From positions 275,846-339,845 of the forward strand of contig NZ_PPSK01000003.1 of assembly GCF_002903165.1 (NCBI RefSeq): DNA of 64,000 nucleotides, in the 5' to 3' direction. This DNA comes from Halopseudomonas oceani (GTDB lineage: Bacteria; Pseudomonadota; Gammaproteobacteria; Pseudomonadales; Pseudomonadaceae). Position numbers and translations under genes: made by a program. Of this stretch, positions 14,701 through 24,472 are shown piece after piece; within the stretch, counting starts at the first letter, position 1, and each line of letters opens with the position of its first letter. Under the pieces are notes generated by a model. The model was given only the letters and a program-made list of their open reading frames with translations, had not been told where the DNA came from and did not search any database.

Positions 14701-16523
14701 ATGCACCGCTCCCTTCGCCTGTCGACTCTGGCCCTGACACTGACCACAGTGCTGGCCGGCTGTGCTTCCGCACCGAAAAGCCTGGACGAGCTGCCACGCA
14801 CCCCCGATGCATCGGTTGAGGAAATCCTTAAGAGCGCAGACCGCTACGAAGGTGCCGAGGCCAACCTGCTCCGCCTGCATGCCGCCCAAACCGCACTGAA
14901 CAACGGCAATCCGGAGCAATCCGGCCGAATCTTGCAAACGATTCCCCAGAGCGACCTGCCGACAGACCAGCAGATTCGCTTCAACGAACTGCAGGCAACG
15001 GGCGCACTGGCTCTGGGCGACAACGCTGCAGCCCTGCGCGCGATTCAGCACCCGTCAATGCGCCAGCTGGACATTCGCCCACTGCCAGAGCAACTGCGGA
15101 TTCAGCAACTGCGAGCAGACATCCTGGAGGCCAATGGCAAGTTCATCGACGCCGCACAGGAGCGGGTTTACATTCACAGCCTGCTGGACACGAGCCGACA
15201 GGCTGCCAATAGCCAAGCAATCTGGGAAAGCCTGAGCAAAGCAGACACGCAAAGCCTGCAATCTGCCAGCGCCAATGCCAGCGGCGAATTCGCCGGCTGG
15301 CTCGAACTGGCACTGATTACGCGCAAACAGCGCAATCTTGACCTACAGATCCGCTCCCTAATGGTCTGGAAGGAAGCCAACCCAAATCATCCAGCAGCCA
15401 ACCCGCTACCGGACGCCATTCAGCAGATCGAAGCACTGCAGGCAAGTCGCCCCACCCATATCGGGTTGCTCCTGCCATTTAACGGCCCACTCGCCAGCGC
15501 CGCGCAAGCGCTGCGCGACGGATTTTTGGCCGCGCAGTACCAGGCCCAGAGCCAGGGCATCGACCAGCCCCAGGTAACCCTGTACGACAGCACTCAATAC
15601 GCCAGCGCCCTAGACGCCCTGAATCAGGCGAAGCAAGAGGGCGTGCAATGGATGATCGGCCCACTGGAAAAGGACAAGGTCGCACAACTGGCTGGCGTCG
15701 GCGAGTTACCGCTGCCAACTTTGGTTCTCAACTACGCGGAACAGGCCACCTCAGCCAGCAGCATCTACCAGTTTGGCCTCGCCCCCGAGGACGAAGCGCG
15801 CTCGGCCGCTATCCGCGCCTGGGAAGACGGCAAGCGCCGAATGGCAACCCTGAGCACCCGCGACGACTGGAGCCAGCGCGCCAATCGCGCCTTTGTCAGC
15901 GAATGGGAACGCCTGGGCGGCACCATCATCGGCCAGGAGCTGGTTGACCAGCCAGCCGCCGTTGCCAACCAGATGGGCGACCTGCTCAAGATCAAGCAGA
16001 GCGAGAACCGCGCCAACCGCATCAAAAGACTCCTTGGTAACGTACTGGCTCAACCCACGCCGCGCCAGGACCTGGACGCACTGTTCCTGGCTGCCACCCC
16101 ATTGCAGGCACGGCAGATCAAGCCGACACTGGCATTCCAGTACGCCGCAGAGCTACCGGTCTATGCCACCTCGCACTCCTACCAGATTGACCCGACGGGC
16201 GCGCAGAACACCGACCTCGACGGCCTGCTGATTGCAGAGATCCCCTGGCTGCTTGATCACAGCGACCCGCTTTACAGCGACGTAACCGGCAACTGGCCCC
16301 AGGCCAGCGGCGCAATTGGGCGCCTTTACGCCATGGGCGTAGACACCCAGCGCATCTTCTCCCGCCTGCCGCAAATGCGTCAGTATCCGGACACGCGCAT
16401 CGAAGGAGCCACCGGCGAGCTGAGTCTCGATGACAGCGGGCGCATTCAGCGCAACCTCTCCTGGGGCCAGATTCGGGACGGCATCCTGCAACCGGCCGCA
16501 CCGAGCGACAGCAGCCCACTTTG

Positions 16524-16524
<1 letters not shown>
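14701..16524 (+). CDS. lpoA: Penicillin-binding protein activator LpoA (outer-membrane lipoprotein)
   Basis: Outer-membrane lipoprotein that reaches through the periplasm to stimulate a class A PBP. It has 607 residues. A signal peptide ends in the lipobox LAGC with Cys21 as lipidation site. An N-terminal TPR-like helical part (about 40-230) precedes a C-terminal domain with the periplasmic-binding-protein fold, whose start reads [23 protein letters not shown] near 257. It heads a plus-strand operon with yraN, the SIS protein and the BON lipoprotein, sharing TGATG with yraN. The division cluster sits next door, which fits a role in wall synthesis. Confidence 0.93.
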
Positions 16525-18066
<1,542 letters not shown>

Positions 18067-18082
18067 GGACCGGCACTGGCGA

Positions 18083-18118
18083 CAATAAAAAGCCCCGCAG
18101 AGCGGGGCTTTTTATTGT
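18083..18118. terminator. bidirectional rho-independent terminator
   Basis: AAAAAGCCCCGC, a three-base loop AGA, and GCGGGGCTTTTT form a perfect stem flanked by A and T runs on both sides. It serves both the lpoA-dolP operon (plus) and sspAB (minus), whose stop codons lie 17 bases before it and one base after it. Confidence 0.95.
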
Positions 18119-18535
18119 CTACTTGACGACTTTCAATGCGGGACGACCGCCACCTTCCGGACGTGGCGGCTGGGGCGGCTGATCACCACCTTCTGGATCA
18201 CCAGACGGCGGCGCAACAGGCTCCAGCTCAAACACCATACCCTGACCGTTCTCGCGGGCATAAATGGCCATTACCGCCCCCAGCGGGATCCAAACCTGCT
18301 GGGCAACGCCACCGAAGCGGCCGTCAAAGCTGATCTGCTCGTTATCCATATGCAGATCACGCACCGCGCTTGGCGAAAGATTAAGAACAATCTGCCCATC
18401 CTCGACGAAGGCCATCGGAACAGCTGTGTCCGGATGCTCGGCATTCACCAGCAAATAAGGCGTGCACTGATTATCAAGAATCCACTCGTAAAGAGCACGC
18501 ACCAGATAGGGGCGACTGGAGCCCATCTCGGCCAT
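18119..18535 (-). CDS. sspB: ClpXP protease specificity-enhancing factor SspB
   Basis: Adaptor that binds ssrA-tagged polypeptides and delivers them to ClpXP. It has 138 residues from the ATG at 18535, which has a GGAGGA site seven bases upstream; a TTG at 18550 is an inferior alternative. The folded domain (about 1-105, with YLVRALYEWILDNQCTPYLLV) is followed by a Pro/Gly/Glu-rich flexible linker and the last residues RPALKVVK. This tail matches the ClpX zinc-domain-binding peptide at the SspB C-terminus. It lies 15 bases after sspA, as in most gammaproteobacteria. Confidence 0.95.
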   Translation of the reverse strand: MAEMGSSRPYLVRALYEWILDNQCTPYLLVNAEHPDTAVPMAFVEDGQIVLNLSPSAVRDLHMDNEQISFDGRFGGVAQQVWIPLGAVMAIYARENGQGMVFELEPVAPPSGDPEGGDQPPQPPRPEGGGRPALKVVK

Positions 18536-18550
18536 ATCCGCTTCCTCCAA

Positions 18551-19186
18551 TCAGTTTGCCTTCATATCCCGCTCAGCCGCCGACAGACTGGCGATAAACC
18601 CTTCGCGCTGGAAGATTCGCTCCATATAGTCCAGCAACGGCTTGGCCTGCTTCGGCAGCTCCACACCCAGTTCCGGCAGACGCCACAAGATCGGCGCGAT
18701 ACAGCAATCCACCAGACTAAACTCTTCACTCATGAAGAACGGCATCTCAGCAAACACCGGAGCAACCCCAATCAGGCTCTCACGCAGCTCCTTACGTGCA
18801 CGCGTCACTTCGGCAGAGCTGCTCTTGGGATCAACGATAACATCCACCAGACGGCACCAGTCACGCTGTACGCGATACATCAGCAGACGGCTGTTGGCCC
18901 GCGCCACCGGATATACCGGCAACAGCGGAGGGTGCGGGAAACGCTCGTCGAGGTACTCCATCATGATGCTCGACTCGTAAAGAACGAGATCACGATCAAG
19001 CAGCGTCGGAACGCTGTTATAGGGATTATTCTCGGCTAACTCCTGCGGATGATCGCCAGGTTCGACGTTAATCACGTCAACGGTAACCCCCTTTTCTGCC
19101 AGCACTATTCTGACCCGGTGACAGTAGTGATCACGGGGATCCGAGAAAAATGCCATGGAGGAACGCTTGTTGGCGGTTACGCCCAT
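18551..19186 (-). CDS. sspA: Stringent starvation protein A (SspA)
   Basis: Glutathione-S-transferase-fold protein that binds RNA polymerase and adjusts stress and virulence transcription. It has 211 residues from the ATG at 19186. The N-terminal thioredoxin-like half begins with [25 protein letters not shown] and contains [19 protein letters not shown]; the C-terminal helical half has [18 protein letters not shown]. The PxC-type surface residues typical of SspA are in place, and no catalytic GST cysteine motif is present. It forms an operon with sspB. A frame reaching 19297 lacks support. Confidence 0.95.
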   Translation of the reverse strand: MGVTANKRSSMAFFSDPRDHYCHRVRIVLAEKGVTVDVINVEPGDHPQELAENNPYNSVPTLLDRDLVLYESSIMMEYLDERFPHPPLLPVYPVARANSRLLMYRVQRDWCRLVDVIVDPKSSSAEVTRARKELRESLIGVAPVFAEMPFFMSEEFSLVDCCIAPILWRLPELGVELPKQAKPLLDYMERIFQREGFIASLSAAERDMKAN

Positions 19187-19218
19187 ATGTAAACCCTCAT
19201 CCTTATTCGGACTGCGGC

Positions 19219-19237
19219 AGGTGCCAGACTGGCACCT
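19219..19237. repeat. perfect 19-base palindrome upstream of sspA
   Basis: AGGTGCCAG, one central base, CTGGCACCT. It lies 33 bases upstream of the sspA start and downstream of its likely -10, so it falls in the mRNA leader. It has no following T run on either strand and so is not a standard terminator; an operator or leader hairpin is possible. Confidence 0.6.
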
Positions 19238-19279
19238 AAAAGCACAAAGCGCGCAGCGGGGCCGCGCGCGCAGAGCGCC

Positions 19280-19285
19280 ATTATA
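19280..19285 (-). promoter_or_regulatory. -10 element candidate for sspA
   Basis: Perfect TATAAT on the minus strand, about 95 bases upstream of sspA. A good -35 at 17 bases is lacking; TTGAGG stands 20 bases upstream. Confidence 0.45.
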
Positions 19286-19297
19286 CCCCAGAAACAA

Positions 19298-19322
19298 GTG
19301 CGCGCCCTCAAGGGGCGCGCAC
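19298..19322 (-). terminator. stem-loop after petC, probable terminator
   Basis: GTGCGCGCCC and GGGCGCGCAC form a ten-base perfect stem with a five-base loop, about 20 bases past the petC stop. The T run after it on the minus strand is short (TTGTTTC), so termination may be partial or factor-assisted. Confidence 0.55.
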
Positions 19323-19344
19323 GGATCATCTGAACCTCAGAAGA

Positions 19345-20133
19345 TCAATGGACATCTCGCCAGTATTCACGCTTCAGCAGATACGCAAATACAAACAGGA
19401 AGGCCAGATACAGCAGCACGTATACACCAATACGATGACGCTCCAGCTTGACCGGATCAGCCGAGTAAGCCAGGAAGCTAACCAGGTTGCGAACCGTAGT
19501 ATCAAACTCTTCCTCGGTCTGAGTACCTGTGTTCGGAACCACGGTCAGGACATCGCACTGCTCCTGCTTCATCACGTCGCCACTGAGAGTGTCACGCATG
19601 ATCTTACCGCTTTCGTCTTTGACCGGCATGGCCTTGCAGCCGATAACCTGACGACCCTGCAGCTCGGCCAGCACATTTGGCATACCCACGTTCGGGAATA
19701 CCTTGTTGTTGGCGCCCAGCGGACGGGACGGATCTTCATAGAAGGTACGCAGATAGGTGTAGAGCCAATCGGTACCGCGAACACGGGCAACCAAGGTCAG
19801 GTCCGGCGGAGCCGCACCAAACCACTTTTTGGCGTCAGCACTGCGCATGCCGTTCTTCATGTGATCACCGATCAGAGTGCCTTCGGTGAAAACCAGGTTA
19901 TCGAGCATCAACTGCTCAGGGATACCCAGGTCAGTCGCAACACGCTCATAACGCTGGTACTGCGCAGAGTGGCACCCCATGCAATAGTTGGCGAAGGTCC
20001 GCGCGCCATCCTGCAGAGCGGCCTTGTCAGTGATATCAACATTTGCTTCATCTAGGTGATAGCCAGCACCACCCGCCGCAAACGCGACGGTCGGAACCAG
20101 AGCAAACATCAGGGCAATCAGTTGTTTTTTCAT
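19345..20133 (-). CDS. petC: Ubiquinol-cytochrome c reductase, cytochrome c1 subunit
   Basis: Membrane-anchored c-type cytochrome of the bc1 complex, passing electrons from the Rieske centre to soluble cytochrome c in the periplasm. It has 262 residues from the ATG at 20133. A signal peptide (MKKQLIALMFALVPTVAFA) precedes the heme-attachment motif CMGCH at 51-55, and one C-terminal membrane helix (GVYVLLYLAFLFVFAYLL) is followed by positively charged residues. It shares one base with the petB stop. The long frame starting at 20316 is rejected because it lies inside petB. Confidence 0.96.
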   Translation of the reverse strand: MKKQLIALMFALVPTVAFAAGGAGYHLDEANVDITDKAALQDGARTFANYCMGCHSAQYQRYERVATDLGIPEQLMLDNLVFTEGTLIGDHMKNGMRSADAKKWFGAAPPDLTLVARVRGTDWLYTYLRTFYEDPSRPLGANNKVFPNVGMPNVLAELQGRQVIGCKAMPVKDESGKIMRDTLSGDVMKQEQCDVLTVVPNTGTQTEEEFDTTVRNLVSFLAYSADPVKLERHRIGVYVLLYLAFLFVFAYLLKREYWRDVH

Positions 20134-21356
20134 TAGCCAGTAACCCTCTCCGGAACCGGTTTGGTCTTCTCCATCCGGGTGTAGAACGGCATCAGGATAA
20201 AGAAGGCGAAATACAGAACGGTACACACCTGCGACAGCAACGTACGACCCGGAGTGGACGGGATAGCACCCAATACACCGAGAATCACGAAACACACGCA
20301 GAAGATGACCAGCCACAACTTGCTCATCCAGCCCTTATAGCGGATGGAGCGAACCGGGCTACGGTCCAGCCAGGGCAGCACAAACAGCACCGCGATCGCC
20401 GCACCCATCGCCAGAACGCCCGGGAAGGCAGAGCCGGCAATCGACGGAACAGCACGGAGAATCGCGTAGAACGGAGTGAAGTACCAGACCGGAGCGATGT
20501 GGTCAGGCGTTTTCAACTGGTTGGCGATTTCAAAGTTCGGCTTCTCAAGGAAGTAACCCCCCATCTCCGGGAAGAAGAACACGATGGCGCAGAATACGAA
20601 CAGGAAGACCACCACACCAACGATATCCTTCACGGTGTAGTACGGGTGGAAGGCGATGCCGTCCAGCGGCTTGCCATTCTCATCCTTGAACTTCTTGATA
20701 TCGATACCATCCGGGTTGTTGGAGCCCACTTCGTGCAGCGCGATGATGTGCAGCACAACCAGCCCCAGCAGCACGATCGGCAGTGCGATAACGTGCAGCG
20801 CGAAGAAGCGGTTCAGGGTGATACCGGAGATCAGGAAGTCACCACGTACCCATTGCGCCAGATCCGGACCAATGAACGGAATAGCACCGAACAGGGAGAT
20901 GATCACCTGGGCACCCCAGTAGGACATCTGACCCCAGGGCAGCAGGTAACCCATAAAGGCTTCACCCATCAGCACCAGATAGATCAGCATACCGAACAGC
21001 CAGATCAGCTCACGCGGCTTCTGATAGGAGCCGTACATCAGACCCCGCAGCATGTGCAGATAGACCACTACGAAGAACGCAGAGGCGCCAGTAGAGTGCA
21101 GATAACGCAGCAGCCAGCCGTACTCGACATCGCGCATGATGTACTCGACCGAGGCAAACGCGCCCTGTGCAGAGGGCTCGTAGCTCATGGTCAGCCAGAT
21201 ACCGGTAACCAGCTGGTTTACCAACACCAGCATGGCCAGAGAGCCAAAGAAGTAGAAGAAGTTGAAGTTTTTGGGCGCGTAGTACTTGGTCAGGTGATCT
21301 TCCATCACCTGAGTGACGGACATCCGCTCGTTCACCCATTGCATCAATTTATTCAT
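20133..21356 (-). CDS. petB: Cytochrome b of the bc1 complex
   Basis: Polytopic membrane subunit holding two b-type hemes and both quinone sites. It has 407 residues and eight or nine membrane helices. Heme-ligand histidines occur in the pairs LRYLHSTGAS / VVYLHMLRG and FFALHVIALP / LVVLHIIALHEVG. The Qo-site motif reads PVWY instead of the classical PEWY (IAPVWYFTPFY), a substitution known in several bacterial lineages. It lies between petA and petC with single-base overlaps on both sides, so the three subunits are translated together. Confidence 0.97.
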   Translation of the reverse strand: MNKLMQWVNERMSVTQVMEDHLTKYYAPKNFNFFYFFGSLAMLVLVNQLVTGIWLTMSYEPSAQGAFASVEYIMRDVEYGWLLRYLHSTGASAFFVVVYLHMLRGLMYGSYQKPRELIWLFGMLIYLVLMGEAFMGYLLPWGQMSYWGAQVIISLFGAIPFIGPDLAQWVRGDFLISGITLNRFFALHVIALPIVLLGLVVLHIIALHEVGSNNPDGIDIKKFKDENGKPLDGIAFHPYYTVKDIVGVVVFLFVFCAIVFFFPEMGGYFLEKPNFEIANQLKTPDHIAPVWYFTPFYAILRAVPSIAGSAFPGVLAMGAAIAVLFVLPWLDRSPVRSIRYKGWMSKLWLVIFCVCFVILGVLGAIPSTPGRTLLSQVCTVLYFAFFILMPFYTRMEKTKPVPERVTG

Positions 21357-21949
21357 CAGGCGCTCTCCTGATCCACGCCGATCACGATTACGTCATCAGA
21401 CTCATATGAATAGGGTGGTACCGGAAGATTCAGGGGCGCGGGCTGGCCCTTGAAGACACGACCGGACATGTCGTAGTGGGAACCATGGCATGGGCAGAAA
21501 TAACCACCCTTCCAATCCGCACCCATGTCAGCAGAAGCGACTTCAGGCTTGAACAGAGGAGAGCAGCCAAGGTGAGTACAAACACCCATGACCACCAGCA
21601 ACTCCGGCTTGATCGCACGGGTTTTACCATCAACATAAGCCGGCTGATTGGAGGCCTCGGAATGCGGATCCGCCACCTCGGAATCGGTTTCATCCAGCAG
21701 CGCGAGGGCTTCAGCCGTCCGATGCGAAACAAACACGGGCTGCCCGCGCCATTCCACAACGATCTGCTGTCCCAGCTCGATCTTGCTGATATTCACCTTT
21801 ACCGGCGCACCAGCCGCTTTGGCTCGAGCGCTCGGGAACCAGGCCCCCACAAAGGGGACTGCGGCCCCTACTGCTCCGGCGGCACCTACCACACTTGTGG
21901 CGGCCACCAGGAAGCGACGCCGGCCATTATTCACGCCGTCATTACTCAT
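21356..21949 (-). CDS. petA: Rieske iron-sulfur subunit of the bc1 complex
   Basis: Carries the [2Fe-2S] cluster that takes an electron from ubiquinol at the Qo site. It has 197 residues from the ATG at 21949, which has a GGGAGA site; a start at 21964 lacks one. The N-terminus has a Tat-type RRRFL followed by a membrane helix, normal for Rieske proteins. Cluster motifs are CTHLGC (124-129) and CPCHGSH (152-158), each giving one Cys and one His ligand plus the stabilising disulfide cysteine. It is the first gene of the petABC operon. Confidence 0.97.
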   Translation of the reverse strand: MSNDGVNNGRRRFLVAATSVVGAAGAVGAAVPFVGAWFPSARAKAAGAPVKVNISKIELGQQIVVEWRGQPVFVSHRTAEALALLDETDSEVADPHSEASNQPAYVDGKTRAIKPELLVVMGVCTHLGCSPLFKPEVASADMGADWKGGYFCPCHGSHYDMSGRVFKGQPAPLNLPVPPYSYESDDVIVIGVDQESA

Positions 21950-22031
21950 CCAGTCGTCTCCCATCAGCTAATTTCTGGACCTTTTTAGAAGGCCTTTTGA
22001 AGTGTTGAACAGCCTGCACAAAATGAAACCG

Positions 22032-22060
22032 ATGGTAATGAAAAACCCCTTTTTTGACAA
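22032..22060 (-). promoter_or_regulatory. promoter candidate for petABC
   Basis: Minus strand TTGTCA (22055-22060) and TACCAT (22032-22037), spacer 17, about 80 bases upstream of petA. A second -10-like TATAGT lies further upstream near 22090. Confidence 0.5.
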
Positions 22061-22161
22061 GGTGATATCCACTCCCAGCACGCTCAACACTATACCGAAT
22101 TCGCGCCCAATCAGGGACTTGCATCTAACCATAGCAGGCGCGACACCTTGCCGCAGATACG

Positions 22162-22198
22162 AAAACGCCCGGCACTCCTTCCGGAGCCCGGGCGTTTT
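22162..22198. terminator. rho-independent terminator between rpsI and petA
   Basis: AAAACGCCCGG and CCGGGCGTTTT form an 11-base stem around a 15-base loop, starting 17 bases past the rpsI stop, with T residues following on the minus strand. It should end the rplM-rpsI transcript before the petABC promoter. Confidence 0.85.
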
Positions 22199-22214
22199 GC
22201 AGCGCAATACGAGA

Positions 22215-22607
22215 TTAACGCTTGGAGTACTGCGGACGCTTACGCGCTTTGCGCAGACCCACTTTCTTACGCTCAACTTCACGAGCGTCACGGGTAACAT
22301 AACCCGCTTTGCGCAGCTCGCCGCGCAGTGTTTCGTCGTATTCCATCAGCGCACGAGTGATGCCGTGACGGATGGCGCCAGCCTGACCGGAGATACCACC
22401 GCCGCTGACAGTCACGTAGACGTCAAACTTCTCGGTGCTCTCGGTCAGCTCGAGCGGCTGACGAACAATCATGCGAGCTGTTTCGCGACCGAAGAAGTTC
22501 TCCAGGCTGCGATTGTTGATGGAAATATTGCCAGAACCCGGACGCAGGAATACGCGAGCGGTGGCAGTTTTACGACGGCCAGTGCCGTAGTTTTGTGTCG
22601 CCGACAT
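22215..22607 (-). CDS. rpsI: 30S ribosomal protein S9
   Basis: Component of the small-subunit head whose C-terminal tail contacts P-site tRNA. It has 130 residues, standard length. The start [24 protein letters not shown], the central [15 protein letters not shown] and the C-terminal [17 protein letters not shown] are near-invariant S9 features. It follows rplM by ten bases with an AAGGAG site and ends at a rho-independent terminator. Confidence 0.99.
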   Translation of the reverse strand: MSATQNYGTGRRKTATARVFLRPGSGNISINNRSLENFFGRETARMIVRQPLELTESTEKFDVYVTVSGGGISGQAGAIRHGITRALMEYDETLRGELRKAGYVTRDAREVERKKVGLRKARKRPQYSKR

Positions 22608-22617
22608 GGTGAACTCC

Positions 22618-23046
22618 TTAGATCTTCAGTTCTTGGGGCTGTTGTGCAGCATGCGGATGAGAAGCGCCTTTATAGACCTTCATCTTCCGGTACATTGCAC
22701 GACCCAGGGGGTTCTTAGGCAACATGCCTTTGACAGCAGACTCGATAACACGCTCAGGAGCGCGCTGGATCAGCTTTTCAAAGTTGATGGACTTGATACC
22801 ACCCGGGAAACCGGAGTGGCTGTAGTACATCTTGTCCTGAACCTTGTTACCGGTTACGTGTACTTTCTCGGCATTGATGATGACGATGTAGTCACCGGTA
22901 TCAACGTGAGGGGTGTATTCGGGCTTGTGCTTGCCGCGCAGACGTGAAGCAACCTCGGTTGCCAGACGACCCAGAGTCAGACCACTGGCGTCGACGACGT
23001 ACCAATCACGTTTTACGGTTTCAGGTTTTGCGCTGAAGGTTTTCAT
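22618..23046 (-). CDS. rplM: 50S ribosomal protein L13
   Basis: Early-assembling large-subunit protein of 142 residues. [30 protein letters not shown] at the start, the [16 protein letters not shown] core and [16 protein letters not shown] near the end are typical. It is transcribed with rpsI. In E. coli L13 binds the leader of its own mRNA and represses the operon; here the leader from the predicted promoter is about 175 bases long, which leaves room for such control. Confidence 0.99.
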   Translation of the reverse strand: MKTFSAKPETVKRDWYVVDASGLTLGRLATEVASRLRGKHKPEYTPHVDTGDYIVIINAEKVHVTGNKVQDKMYYSHSGFPGGIKSINFEKLIQRAPERVIESAVKGMLPKNPLGRAMYRKMKVYKGASHPHAAQQPQELKI

Positions 23047-23223
23047 TAATCCTAGCCTCAGAGGCCGCTTTCAAAAGAAGACGGCAAATCTTACAGAGTG
23101 AAATGTGTTTTTACAAGACAACAAAGCCTAGAACAGACACTCAGTGGGGGCTGCGTGGGTCTGGGTGGCATCTGTGCTGTAAACAACAACGACAGGCTAG
23201 GCATCCTGTCGAAAGTGGCGGGC

Positions 23224-23251
23224 ATTATGCCAATCAGCAAAAAAAATACAA
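23224..23251 (-). promoter_or_regulatory. promoter candidate for rplM-rpsI
   Basis: Minus strand TTGTAT (23246-23251) and CATAAT (23224-23229), spacer 16, inside a T-rich stretch. It gives a leader of roughly 170 bases before rplM. Confidence 0.55.
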
Positions 23252-23310
23252 CCCTTATTTACCCTGATGATCAATAATGAACCGTCCTTTCGGCAACCAA
23301 GGAGCTCTCC

Positions 23311-24351
23311 ATGCAATACCGCCCTCTCGGCCGCAGCAACCTCAAGGTCAGCGCCCTTTGTCTCGGCACCATGACCTGGGGCGAACAAAACACCCAGCAG
23401 GAAGCCTTTGCACAGATTGACCGCGCGCGCGATGCCGGCGTCAACTTCATCGATACCGCCGAAATGTATCCGGTGCCACCCAAGGGAGATACCTACGGCG
23501 CAACCGAGACCATCATCGGCAATTTCTTCCAGCAGCGTGGCGGGCGCGACAAGTGGATCCTTGCCAGCAAGATTGCCGGCCCGGGCAACGGGCTAAGCTA
23601 CCTGCGCGACGGCCGCACTCGCTTCACTCGCGCCCATATCGACCAGGCCATCGATGGCAGCCTCAAGCGCCTGCAGACCGACTACATCGATCTCTATCAG
23701 CTCCACTGGCCAGACCGGCAAACCAATTTCTTTGGCCAACTCGGCTATCGCCACAATCCGGACGACGAGCTGACCTCGTTCGAAGACACCCTTGAGGCCC
23801 TGGACAACCTGATCAAGGCTGGCAAAGTCCGCCATGTCGGCCTGTCGAACGAAACACCCTGGGGCGTCAGTCGCTTTCTGCACCTGGCCGAATCCCGTGG
23901 CTGGCCGCGCATGGTCTCGATCCAGAACCCCTACAACCTGCTCAACCGCACCTACGAAGTCGGCCTCGCCGAGATGTCGATGCGTGAACAGATCGGCCTG
24001 CTCGCCTACTCGCCACTGGCCTTTGGTGTGCTGACCGGCAAGTACCTCAACGGCCTGCGACCGGAGAAGGCGCGAATCACCCTCTTCGAGCGCTTTGTAC
24101 GCTACAGCAACCCGCAAGCCCAAAAGGCCTGTGCCCGGTATGTTCAGCTCTCCCGCGACCATGGTATGGACCCGGCGCAGATGGCACTGGCGTTTGTCAC
24201 CCGTCAGCCGTTCGTCACCAGCAACATCATCGGCGCCACCAACATGGATCAGCTCAATCGCAACCTGAGCAGCATCAACATGGGCCTGACCGACAGCGTG
24301 CTGCAGGCCATTTCCGAAATCCATCAGAGCCAGCCCAACCCGGCGCCCTGA
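23311..24351 (+). CDS. tas: Tas-like aldo/keto reductase
   Basis: NADPH-dependent oxidoreductase of the aldo/keto reductase superfamily, 346 residues, the same length as E. coli Tas and alike along the whole sequence as I recall it. The (beta/alpha)8 catalytic residues are visible: Asp in FIDTAEMY, Tyr in the same segment, Lys in ILASKIAG and His in YQLHWPDR. The cofactor-binding end includes LLAYSPLAFG and SNIIGATNMDQL. A clear AAGGAG stands seven bases upstream. The natural substrate is unknown. It is monocistronic, followed by a ten-base-pair hairpin. Confidence 0.9.
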   Translation: MQYRPLGRSNLKVSALCLGTMTWGEQNTQQEAFAQIDRARDAGVNFIDTAEMYPVPPKGDTYGATETIIGNFFQQRGGRDKWILASKIAGPGNGLSYLRDGRTRFTRAHIDQAIDGSLKRLQTDYIDLYQLHWPDRQTNFFGQLGYRHNPDDELTSFEDTLEALDNLIKAGKVRHVGLSNETPWGVSRFLHLAESRGWPRMVSIQNPYNLLNRTYEVGLAEMSMREQIGLLAYSPLAFGVLTGKYLNGLRPEKARITLFERFVRYSNPQAQKACARYVQLSRDHGMDPAQMALAFVTRQPFVTSNIIGATNMDQLNRNLSSINMGLTDSVLQAISEIHQSQPNPAP

Positions 24352-24356
24352 TCCCA

Positions 24357-24380
24357 GCGGCCGCCCACCCGGGCGGCCGC
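24357..24380 (+). terminator. strong hairpin after the aldo/keto reductase
   Basis: GCGGCCGCCC and GGGCGGCCGC make a perfect ten-base stem around a four-base loop, six bases past the stop. The following CTCTTG is a weak T tract. Confidence 0.6.
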
Positions 24381-24472
24381 CTCTTGACCCCACTGTCTCC
24401 GTCGTTAGACACTGACTGCATACGGCTATTTCTGCCATATCTGTCCGAATCAACCTATAACGACAATAAAAA

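Noticed and set aside
14548..15051. N-terminal extension of rsmI to 15051
   Set aside because: It would overlap lpoA head to head and has no homology-like content; the ATG at 14547 begins the conserved [17 protein letters not shown].
20043..21371. 442-codon open frame on the plus strand
   Set aside because: Antisense to petB; very rich in Gln, His and Arg, no motif.
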